64,000 nucleotides of DNA from JAWCLZ01 sp038850275 (GTDB lineage Archaea; Halobacteriota; JAWCLZ01), in contig JAWCLZ010000007.1 of the NCBI GenBank assembly GCA_038850275.1, positions 1-64,000 of the forward strand, written 5' to 3'. A model generated the notes under the pieces. The model made no database searches and had not been told where the DNA came from. It saw only the letters and a list, made by a program, of their open reading frames with translations. The translations under genes were made by a program, and so were the position numbers. Shown piece by piece: positions 1 through 5,189 of the stretch; position 1 is the first letter of the stretch, and each line of letters starts with the position of its first letter.

Positions 1-17
1 TTAAATTACTCAATTAT

Positions 18-36
18 AAGACAACTAATTTTATTT
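18..36 (+). promoter_or_regulatory. Shared upstream element, copy 1
   Basis: The sequence AAGACAACTAATTTTATTT lies 50 bases before the start of the first cassette. Near-identical elements occur at 911-929, 1665-1683, 2004-2022 and 2955-2973, always 32-50 bases before a start codon. The T/A-rich half could serve as the TATA box and the AAGACAACT half as a BRE or a regulator site. The role is inferred; the repetition is seen directly. Confidence 0.6.
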
Positions 37-86
37 CAAAATAAATCATATCCTTGATTAAAGAAATATTAGGTTTGGTGACGTAT

Positions 87-239
87 ATGGAAAATGTATA
101 TGTAATTGCTGTGGTATGTGGCTTCGTATTTGGAGCTTTCATCGGACGATTCATAACCAAGCTAAAACTAGCCTTAATTTATGAATCGCGATTGAAAGCA
201 AAACGCGCTTTAGAAAACACACTAGATGGAGGTGAATAA
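87..239 (+). CDS. Small glycine-zipper membrane protein, cassette 1 (a1)
   Basis: This is a 50-residue protein of unknown function. Residues 4-22 form one hydrophobic helix containing a glycine zipper and the signature GAFIGRF, followed by a basic amphipathic stretch with the motif YESRLK. The ATG at 87 is preferred because GGTGA lies just upstream and because the same ATG and spacing recur in the other copies (980, 1724, 2055). Its 3' end contains GGAGGTGA, the ribosome site for b1, so a1 and b1 are probably translationally coupled. It is 98-99% identical in DNA to a2. A membrane-embedded partner of b1 is the simplest inference, given the matching Gly-x3-Gly and GR motifs. I do not recognise the family. 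Confidence 0.75.
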   Translation: MENVYVIAVVCGFVFGAFIGRFITKLKLALIYESRLKAKRALENTLDGGE

Positions 240-241
240 AA

Positions 242-715
242 ATGCTGCAAACAATATTAATATTATTCGCCGCAGGAGCAGTAGGAGGCTTAACAATTGG
301 CAGAAGAGTAGCAATGAGTGAAGTAGAAATGATGTGGAGGTTATCCAAGAGCGGAGTCAAGCGAAGGAACAAGGTCTGGGATGAAGTTAAGGAGAAGCTC
401 AAGAAGCAGGAGTTCAAGAAAAACAAAAGATGGGAAGAAGTAAAGGCCACTTACAGGAATAATGAGATCTGGAATAAAACTAAGAGAGACTTTGAGGCAA
501 TCAAAGCAGACTTGAAGAAGAATGAGAGATGGGATACTGTGAAAGCCAATTTAAAAGACTGGCGAAAAGCAATAGATGAAAAAGAAAGACAGAGAAAGCT
601 GAAGTGGGAGAACATCAAACAGGAAGCGAAATATAGAGATAAATATCGAGTTAGCAGCAGCTATTTAGTTATACCAAGTACAAATGTGAATGATGAAAAA
701 AATAACATTTTGTAA
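242..715 (+). CDS. Membrane-anchored tryptophan-repeat helical protein, cassette 1 (b1)
   Basis: This 157-residue protein has no family I recognise. Residues 1-20 form a glycine-rich membrane helix ending in IGRR. Residues 25-130 are strongly charged, mostly K and E, and predicted helical, with Trp at 32, 46, 64, 77, 97, 107 and 122. Each repeat reads roughly N-x-x-W-x-x-(V/T/I)-K and a unit is about 13 residues. A conserved tail motif, R-V-S-S-S-Y-L, follows at about 136-142. The layout resembles YtxH-like glycine-zipper plus coiled-helix proteins, but the Trp repeat is distinctive. It starts 2 bases after a1 with GGAGGTGA at 228-235. An envelope-associated scaffold or lipid/polymer-binding role is only a guess. 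Confidence 0.75.
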   Translation: MLQTILILFAAGAVGGLTIGRRVAMSEVEMMWRLSKSGVKRRNKVWDEVKEKLKKQEFKKNKRWEEVKATYRNNEIWNKTKRDFEAIKADLKKNERWDTVKANLKDWRKAIDEKERQRKLKWENIKQEAKYRDKYRVSSSYLVIPSTNVNDEKNNIL

Positions 716-910
716 TTTAAAAAATTTTTTTTAAAAATAATTTAGTTTTTTTTATTAAACTATTAATTCGATTTTTTCGAATATTGTTATTTTTTATATT
801 TTGTTAATTTACTTTAAAAATTATTATTTTTAAATTAGATAATTTTTTAAAAAATTATTTTTTGAAAAAATAATTAAAAAAATTTTAAATTTACAAATAA
901 ATTCAAAATT
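716..910 (+). other. Very AT-rich spacer with T-tracts after cassette 1
   Basis: About 195 bases of nearly pure A and T follow b1. Runs of 6-8 T at about 725-760 fit archaeal U-tract termination. A short inverted repeat, ATTCGA/TCGAAT, sits at 766-782 with a T-rich loop. I see no coding sequence. The composition is far more extreme than in the rest of the window. Confidence 0.5.
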
Positions 911-929
911 AAGACAATTAATTTTATTT
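911..929 (+). promoter_or_regulatory. Shared upstream element, copy 2
   Basis: AAGACAATTAATTTTATTT differs from copy 1 at one base and ends exactly 50 bases before the a2 start, the same distance as in cassette 1. It probably contains the promoter of cassette 2. Confidence 0.6.
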
Positions 930-979
930 CAAGCCTAAAAATATCTTTAATTGTAAAAAAAATGTTAATGGTGGTTAGT

Positions 980-1132
980 ATGGAAAATGTATATGTAATT
1001 GCTGTGGTATGCGGCTTCGTATTTGGAGCTTTCATCGGACGATTCATAACCAAGCTAAAACTAGCCTTAATTTATGAATCGCGATTGAAAGCAAAACGCG
1101 CTTTAGAAAACACACTAGATGGAGGTGAATAA
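980..1132 (+). CDS. Small glycine-zipper membrane protein, cassette 2 (a2)
   Basis: This 50-residue protein is identical to a1; the only DNA difference inside the gene is one synonymous change (TGT to TGC). It has one hydrophobic helix with GAFIGRF followed by a basic tail with YESRLK. The start matches cassette 1 and has GGTGGTT upstream. The ribosome site for b2 lies inside its last codons. The near identity points to a very recent duplication or to gene conversion with a1. Function unknown. Confidence 0.75.
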   Translation: MENVYVIAVVCGFVFGAFIGRFITKLKLALIYESRLKAKRALENTLDGGE

Positions 1133-1135
1133 AAA

Positions 1136-1576
1136 ATGCTGCAAACAATATTAATATTATTCGCCGCAGGAGCAGTAGGAGGCTTAACAATTGGCAGAAG
1201 AGTAGCAATGAGTGAAGTAGAAATGATGTGGAAACTTGCCAAAACTGGTGTTCGAAGGAGAAATAAAAGATGGGAAGAAGTGAAGGCGAACTTCAAAAAG
1301 AATGACCGCTGGACTGAAATTAAAAATAATTATAAGACAAATGAAAGCTGGGAGAAAACCAAGCAAAATTTACTCGATATCAAAAAGGAACTTAGAAGCA
1401 ACGAGAAGTGGAATGCGGTCAAGCTTAGTGTTAAGAGCTATCGCAATCGCACTGATGAGAGATGGAAAGCTCAGAAAGAGAAATGGGAGAATCTGAAGCA
1501 AGAGCAAAAGCGCAATAGATTCGAGGTATCAGCGAATTACCTAACCAGCGAAGTATCTTCCTTAGAGAAGAAATAA
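1136..1576 (+). CDS. Membrane-anchored tryptophan-repeat helical protein, cassette 2 (b2)
   Basis: This 146-residue paralogue of b1 has an identical first 32 residues (membrane helix, IGRR, then the M-S-E-V-E segment), after which the sequences part. Trp lies at 32, 46, 59, 72, 92, 110 and 117, giving a clean 13-residue spacing in the middle: N-x-x-W-x-x-(V/I/T)-K-x-x-(F/Y/L). The tail keeps the V-S-A-N-Y-L motif near 135-140. It lies 3 bases after a2. The repeats are clearly related to those of b1 but the DNA is not closely alike, so the tail evolves fast or is exchanged. Family and function unknown. Confidence 0.75.
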   Translation: MLQTILILFAAGAVGGLTIGRRVAMSEVEMMWKLAKTGVRRRNKRWEEVKANFKKNDRWTEIKNNYKTNESWEKTKQNLLDIKKELRSNEKWNAVKLSVKSYRNRTDERWKAQKEKWENLKQEQKRNRFEVSANYLTSEVSSLEKK

Positions 1577-1664
1577 TGTTTTAAAAAAAGATTATTTTTT
1601 ATTTTTTTAAAAATTTTGTTATTTTTTAAAAATAAATGTTTATTTTAACAAATAAATTTGTATT
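1577..1664 (+). other. AT-rich spacer with T-tracts after cassette 2
   Basis: Tracts of 6-7 T at about 1593-1627 follow the b2 stop and look like an archaeal terminator. No gene is visible. Confidence 0.4.
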
Positions 1665-1683
1665 TAGACAATTAATTTAATTT
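1665..1683 (+). promoter_or_regulatory. Shared upstream element, copy 3
   Basis: TAGACAATTAATTTAATTT is a slightly degenerate copy of the cassette element. It ends 40 bases before the a3 start. Confidence 0.5.
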
Positions 1684-1723
1684 TAAGCTTAAATATAGTT
1701 GGAAAAGACGTCGGGTGACGATT

Positions 1724-1870
1724 ATGGAGAATATATATTTGCTTGCCATTTGCTCTGGGTTTGCCTTCGGGATATTCCTAGGTAGATTCATCACCAAAAT
1801 GAAACTAGCTATAGCATATGAATCGAGATTGAAGCAGCATAGAGCCTCAATTAAAAAAGGGGTTGAATAA
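1724..1870 (+). CDS. Small glycine-zipper membrane protein, cassette 3 (a3)
   Basis: This 48-residue relative of a1/a2 opens with M-E-N-I-Y, keeps the glycine zipper (GIFLGRF) and the YESRLK motif, and ends G-V-E. GGGTGA sits 7-12 bases before the ATG. Unlike a1 and a2 it is not followed by a working b gene: only a short, broken remnant remains at 1874-1920. Conservation of the motif despite that loss suggests the a protein is selected on its own or works with a b protein from another copy. Function unknown. Confidence 0.7.
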   Translation: MENIYLLAICSGFAFGIFLGRFITKMKLAIAYESRLKQHRASIKKGVE

Positions 1871-1873
1871 GGG

Positions 1874-1920
1874 ATGTTGATAGATATTTGATGAGTGAAA
1901 CATTCGAGAGAAAGTCGTAA
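1874..1920 (+). pseudogene. Remnant of the b gene of cassette 3
   Basis: Three bases after a3 comes ATGTTGATA followed by a stop, and 17 bases after that ATG comes ATGAGTGAA, which matches the A-M-S-E segment found 72 bases into b1 and b2. This fits a 55-base internal deletion that removed the membrane helix and broke the frame; another stop follows at 1918-1920. The match is short, so this is inferred mainly from position. Confidence 0.4.
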
Positions 1921-2003
1921 TATAAAACAATTTTATTATTTTTTTATAGTAATTCTGTTTTTTTTACAATAATTTTGTCAATTTTTACAGATAAAAATCT
2001 TTA

Positions 2004-2022
2004 ATGACGACTAATTTTATTC
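2004..2022 (+). promoter_or_regulatory. Shared upstream element, copy 4
   Basis: ATGACGACTAATTTTATTC resembles the other copies at 15 of 19 positions and ends 32 bases before the a4 start. Confidence 0.5.
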
Positions 2023-2054
2023 TCACTTAAAACTAAGTCAATTTTAGAGAGAAA

Positions 2055-2186
2055 ATGAATTATATGCTGGCAGTCGGATCTGGGATTGTATTTGGAGTTT
2101 TCCTAGGCAGATTAATAACCAAACTCAAGTTTGCTTTAGCATATGAATCAAGATTGAAGAAAAAGCCTCAGACAAAAGTGGTGTGA
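2055..2186 (+). CDS. Small glycine-zipper membrane protein, cassette 4 (a4)
   Basis: At 43 residues this is the shortest a protein. It keeps the helix with GVFLGRL, the T-K-L-K-F-A-L-A-Y segment and ESRLK, but its N-terminus is two residues shorter and its tail differs. The ribosome site (AGAGAG) is weak. It ends one base before b4, so the two are probably coupled. Divergence from copies 1-3 suggests the oldest duplication. Function unknown. Confidence 0.65.
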   Translation: MNYMLAVGSGIVFGVFLGRLITKLKFALAYESRLKKKPQTKVV

Positions 2187-2187
2187 G

Positions 2188-2550
2188 ATGAAAACGATTT
2201 TAATATTATTTGCTTTTGGTGTAATAATAGGCTTGAATCTTGGCAGTAGAATTGCAATGAGAGAAGTTGAAATGATGTTCAGACTTGCTAGGAGAGAAAT
2301 CACACCCAAAAATAGAATTTGGGAGAGCATAAAGTTTCATAATGCATATCTAGAGCTAAAGAGCAACTTGAATATAAAGAGAAAATGGAAGCGATCCAAG
2401 GATGAGCTGAAAATTAATCGCACTTGGGAAAATTCAATTAGAAATTTACTCTATTACGATTTGAAAGCCCTTCGAATCTGGAATGATATTAGCAATGCAA
2501 GCAGGCGAAGAAAGCGCGAGGTTTCAAGTCAATATTTAATTTCAAGGTGA
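2188..2550 (+). CDS. Membrane-anchored tryptophan-repeat protein, cassette 4 (b4)
   Basis: This 120-residue b paralogue has a membrane helix at residues 2-20 (LILFAFGVIIG, then G-S-R), the E-V-E-M-M segment, fewer Trp repeats (about W45, W64, W77 and W97) and the tail V-S-S-Q-Y-L near the end. A Phe replaces the first Trp found in b1 and b2. It is followed after 6 bases by a second tail-only protein (c4), so the long b tail seen in copies 1 and 2 seems to be divided between two chains here. No known family. Confidence 0.7.
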   Translation: MKTILILFAFGVIIGLNLGSRIAMREVEMMFRLARREITPKNRIWESIKFHNAYLELKSNLNIKRKWKRSKDELKINRTWENSIRNLLYYDLKALRIWNDISNASRRRKREVSSQYLISR

Positions 2551-2556
2551 GAGAAT

Positions 2557-2799
2557 ATGGCAAGGAAGAATGTGGCGATAAAGGAAAATTTAACTTGGAA
2601 AAATGTAAAGCGCAAATTTAAGGTCAATGAAAAATGGAATTCGATTAGAGCCGAGCGGGGGAACAAGATCTGGAATGATGTTAAATCTGGAATGGATTCT
2701 TACAAATATGAAGCGCGAAAAGTCTGGGATGAAGTAAAAGCGGAGGAGAAGCGAAGAAAGAATAGGGTTACTCAAGGATATTTACTCTTAGAGGTTTGA
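2557..2799 (+). CDS. Soluble tryptophan-repeat protein, cassette 4 (c4)
   Basis: This 80-residue, highly charged helical protein is made only of the Trp repeat (W14, W27, W39 and W61) with the family tail R-V-T-Q-G-Y-L at the end. It lacks the N-terminal membrane helix. GAGAG lies just upstream of the ATG, and b4 ends 6 bases before, so the pair is co-transcribed. The complete C-terminal motif shows a duplicated repeat domain rather than a frameshifted end of b4. It probably associates with the membrane through b4 (inference). Confidence 0.65.
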   Translation: MARKNVAIKENLTWKNVKRKFKVNEKWNSIRAERGNKIWNDVKSGMDSYKYEARKVWDEVKAEEKRRKNRVTQGYLLLEV

Positions 2800-2954
2800 C
2801 CCCGCGATGGGTGTACTAAGCATTTGATAGGTCTACTTTCTGCAATCCTCCTAGCACATTGATTAAATTGGAAATGCTATTTCGCTCACTAATCAATTAT
2901 TCTAAAAAATTATTTTGAATGAATTTTGTTTTTTTAGATAACTATGGCAATTTT
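2800..2954. other. Spacer after the cassette array
   Basis: This stretch contains only very short reading frames and a T-tract at about 2929-2936. I see no RNA gene. It ends at the fifth copy of the upstream element. Confidence 0.3.
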
Positions 2955-2973
2955 AAGACAACTAATTTTATTA
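2955..2973 (+). promoter_or_regulatory. Shared upstream element, copy 5
   Basis: AAGACAACTAATTTTATTA is identical to copy 1 except at the last base and ends 36 bases before the gene at 3010. This gene is not a cassette paralogue, so the element looks like a regulatory link rather than a by-product of duplication. Confidence 0.6.
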
Positions 2974-3009
2974 AGTAGATATTAAACCGAATTTAAGAGG
3001 AATTGTGGG

Positions 3010-3273
3010 ATGGATATAGAGAGATTAGAACTTGGAAATGGGAAGTTTGAAGTACTGAGAATTGGTAATATGAGATTCGAACGCCTATCTCAAAATGGCG
3101 ATCCAGATACGGAATGCTGGGTTGGGATTATGGAAAAAGGGGACATCGATCTACCTATTTTTGCCTCATCCAATAAACCATTTACAGTTGAACAGATCAG
3201 CAGATGCTGCGAGGCAATAGAGAAATTCTTAGAAGTATTAGAGGAAGAGCGAAAGCGCGCTAGCGTGCCTTAG
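3010..3273 (+). CDS. Hypothetical protein sharing the cassette promoter element
   Basis: This 87-residue soluble protein is not related by eye to the cassette proteins. It has an N-terminal part of short beta-like stretches (E-R-L-E-L-G, F-E-V-L-R-I-G) and a C-terminal helix rich in E and K; single Cys residues lie near 36 and in the C-C pair near 66-67. GAGG lies upstream of the ATG at 3010. Its last 14 bases overlap the end of the convergent regulator gene. The shared upstream element suggests co-expression with the a/b cassettes. Family unknown. Confidence 0.65.
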   Translation: MDIERLELGNGKFEVLRIGNMRFERLSQNGDPDTECWVGIMEKGDIDLPIFASSNKPFTVEQISRCCEAIEKFLEVLEEERKRASVP

Positions 3274-3697
3274 GCTTTTTCTCAATAACTTTTTTCTGCT
3301 TTAACTCATCATTCTTCAATAGCTTTTCCTCGTTCTTTGAACAGCATTCCTGACGCAGTTTTTCTGCAAGCTTAATACTGATCTCATAGATTTTCCGCCC
3401 TTTATCAGTGAGGGTATACTGCTTGAAAACGCCCTTTTCAATTATATGCTCACTCTCAAGTTCATTTAAATGATCTATTATATTTGATCTAGATCGCGCA
3501 GATTCATCGCCACCATTGCTCTCGGAAATGGCTTCTTTATAATTGCAGTAAATCATTGTGGATGTTAGCCCTTGTGGTTCGCGGTAAAGTAAATCAAGAA
3601 TATAAAAACGAGCAAAACTTTTAGTAACAGACCTTAACCCAGAATTTGTAAGAATTTGATATACACTGTGAATATTCACAGGTTTATTCAACATCAC
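3260..3697 (-). CDS. Winged-helix transcriptional regulator
   Basis: This 145-residue protein has a DNA-binding core at about residues 28-105: helices with A-R-F-Y-I-L-D-L-L, a segment N-I-I-D-H-L-N-E-L-E, and a wing with Y-T-L-T-D-K-G-R-K-I-Y, typical of archaeal winged-helix regulators. A lysine-rich tail follows. The start is GTG at 3697 or ATG at 3694. A 16-base perfect palindrome overlaps codons 6-11. It runs convergently into the 3010 gene and lies next to the cassette array, so it is a candidate regulator of the array and of itself (inference). Two Cys (C-C near 117-118) could sense redox state or metal, but nothing shows this. Confidence 0.75.
   Translation of the reverse strand: MMLNKPVNIHSVYQILTNSGLRSVTKSFARFYILDLLYREPQGLTSTMIYCNYKEAISESNGGDESARSRSNIIDHLNELESEHIIEKGVFKQYTLTDKGRKIYEISIKLAEKLRQECCSKNEEKLLKNDELKQKKVIEKKPKAR
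3666..3681. promoter_or_regulatory. Perfect 16-bp palindrome at the start of the regulator gene
   Basis: CTGTGAATATTCACAG reads the same on both strands and lies 13-31 bases inside the winged-helix gene. It has the size and symmetry of a dimeric operator. It encodes V-N-I-H, so chance cannot be excluded. Confidence 0.4.
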
Positions 3698-3753
3698 GAA
3701 AAAAATTTTTGAATTTAAAAATATTTAAAACTTTTTTAGGAATAAAAGTTTTA

Positions 3754-3838
3754 TGCCGGGGGCGCGGTTCGAACGCGCGATCTTCAGATATCTCATAATC
3801 TATGAGTCTGACGCCTTAACCAGCTAGGCCACCCCGGC
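3754..3838 (-). tRNA. tRNA-Met(CAT), elongator, with 11-nt intron
   Basis: On the minus strand the 85-base gene folds as a cloverleaf. The acceptor is GCCGGGG with CCCCGGC and discriminator A. The D arm is GCCT/AGGC around AGCTGGTTA. The T arm is GCGCG-TTCGAAC-CGCGC. The anticodon stem is TCAGA/TCTGA. The raw anticodon loop is 18 bases; removing 11 bases after position 37 gives CTCATAA with anticodon CAT. The GCCGGGG acceptor and the loop match archaeal elongator Met rather than the CAT-bearing Ile tRNA. CCA is not encoded. Confidence 0.93.
3790..3800 (-). other. 11-nt archaeal tRNA intron
   Basis: The intron on the minus strand is GATTATGAGAT at the canonical 37/38 site. Exon bases CTCA pair with intron bases TGAG to give the 4-bp central helix; the flanking 3-base bulges are TAG and ATA, and the outer helix is the anticodon stem. 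This is a bulge-helix-bulge target for the archaeal splicing endonuclease, with only 4 bases (ATTA) left as loop. Confidence 0.85.
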
Positions 3839-4011
3839 AGCAAATTTAAGAAGTCTCCGAATCCATATAAGATTTGCGCTTATTATTCTAAATATAAGTT
3901 TATAAATCGCAAGATATAAATAAATGAAATACATATTTATCAATCCCAAAAATATATACTTAATAATAAGGGGGCCAATATAAAAAAATTATATGCTGGA
4001 GGTTGGGTCCT

Positions 4012-4431
4012 GTGAAAAAAGAGGCCGTTTTCGTGCTAGATGAGAAAGATGAAGAGTTTGCACAAACACTCATGAATATAGGACTGAAGAGGAATGTTGC
4101 AAGGACGCTCATCTATCTAGCGAATGCGGGAGAAACAGTGTCTCGGGATATAGAATTAGGCGCAGATCTGAGACAGCCCGAAGTAAGCATTGCGATGCGC
4201 GAACTCAGAGAGGAGGGCTGGATCGAGGAGAGGGAGATAAAGAAAGAAGGTAAGGGCAGGCCTTTGAAGTGCTATAAACTCGCGGTGCCTTTGAAGGATA
4301 TAATAAATTATTTTGAACAAAAGAAGCAGAAAGAAGCAGAGCAGGATTTAAAGAACATTCAGAGACTTAGAAATCTGAGCAAGGCATTGGAGAAAGCAGA
4401 GAAAGAGAAAATCGAGAAACCTGAGAAATAA
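4012..4431 (+). CDS. Predicted winged-helix transcriptional regulator (TrmB/ArsR-like)
   Basis: This 139-residue protein has a winged-helix domain at about residues 15-100. Residues G-L-K-R-N-V-A-R-T-L open the first helix, Q-P-E-V-S-I-A-M-R-E-L is the recognition helix, and G-K-G-R-P-L-K-C-Y-K-L forms the wing; a charged coiled-coil tail follows. The recognition helix and wing match a conserved archaeal regulator group related to TrmB/MarR. GTG at 4012 is chosen because GGAGG lies at 3998-4002, nine bases upstream; a TTG at 4003 would overlap that site. Target unknown. Confidence 0.8.
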   Translation: MKKEAVFVLDEKDEEFAQTLMNIGLKRNVARTLIYLANAGETVSRDIELGADLRQPEVSIAMRELREEGWIEEREIKKEGKGRPLKCYKLAVPLKDIINYFEQKKQKEAEQDLKNIQRLRNLSKALEKAEKEKIEKPEK

Positions 4432-4435
4432 AATA

Positions 4436-5125
4436 TTATTTAAGCTGCACCACTTTTCCATCTCTGCCCACATAAACTTCTTTATCCATAGTGAAAAGAC
4501 CGTTTTCTATGATACCCGCGATTTGATTAAGCTTAGATTCTAGTTTCTTTGCATCGCGTATTTCGCCAAAGTCTGCATCAATTATAAAATTGCCATTATC
4601 AGTAATTACAGGCCCAGCTTTCGAGCTTGCTGCCGCGATTCTCAAGCTCGGCTTGCCACCTATTTTGGAGATCTGCTTCTCAACAAATACTCGAGCAAAG
4701 GGAATTACCTCAAGTGGAACTGCTCTATTTAATACTTTTACAACTTTGCTCTCATCCACAATTACAATAAACCTCTTAGAGGATAGCGCTATAATTTTTT
4801 CCTTGGTATGTGCAGCTCCCCCGCCCTTAATTAGCTGCAATTTGCGATCCACTTGATCTGCACTATCTATTGTTAAATCCAAGGTTGAATGCTCTGCTAG
4901 CGTGGTAATTGGGATTCCTACACTAGCTGCAAGGATCTCAGTTTGATATGAAGTTGCAACTCCGAGCACTCTTATCTTCTCCTCCTTGATTCTCTCCCCA
5001 ATCTTTTTAATTGCATAAGCAGTGGTAGAGCCAGTTCCTAGACCAATTACCATTCCCTCTTCCACTAGTTGGGCAGCAAATTCCCCCACAGCTTTTTTAT
5101 CAAGCTCTCGCTTTTGATCTATCAT
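4436..5125 (-). CDS. rpiA: Ribose-5-phosphate isomerase A
   Basis: This 229-residue enzyme interconverts ribose 5-phosphate and ribulose 5-phosphate for nucleotide, histidine and sugar metabolism. Family motifs are visible in order: G-L-G-T-G-S-T-T near residue 28, A-T-S-Y-Q-T near 57, D-L-T-I-D-S-A-D-Q-V-D near 82 and I-K-G-G-G-A-A-H-T-K-E near 98, which carry the phosphate-binding and catalytic Asp/Lys/Glu residues. Length is normal. It is convergent with the regulator at 4012 and co-oriented with the phosphorylase upstream (5190), 64 bases away. Confidence 0.95.
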   Translation of the reverse strand: MIDQKRELDKKAVGEFAAQLVEEGMVIGLGTGSTTAYAIKKIGERIKEEKIRVLGVATSYQTEILAASVGIPITTLAEHSTLDLTIDSADQVDRKLQLIKGGGAAHTKEKIIALSSKRFIVIVDESKVVKVLNRAVPLEVIPFARVFVEKQISKIGGKPSLRIAAASSKAGPVITDNGNFIIDADFGEIRDAKKLESKLNQIAGIIENGLFTMDKEVYVGRDGKVVQLK

Positions 5126-5189
5126 TTAAATCAAATCCTGAATTAATAGACTAGCAATTGCTTTTTAATTTTTAATTTAATTCTAATTT

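Noticed and set aside
766..782. Inverted repeat ATTCGA/TCGAAT in the spacer after cassette 1 as an operator
   Set aside because: It is short, lies in extremely AT-rich DNA and is not repeated after the other cassettes.
1184..1366. Minus-strand frames opposite the cassette genes (1072-1366, 151-450)
   Set aside because: They repeat in both copies only because the plus-strand genes are nearly identical; no ribosome site and no independent conservation.
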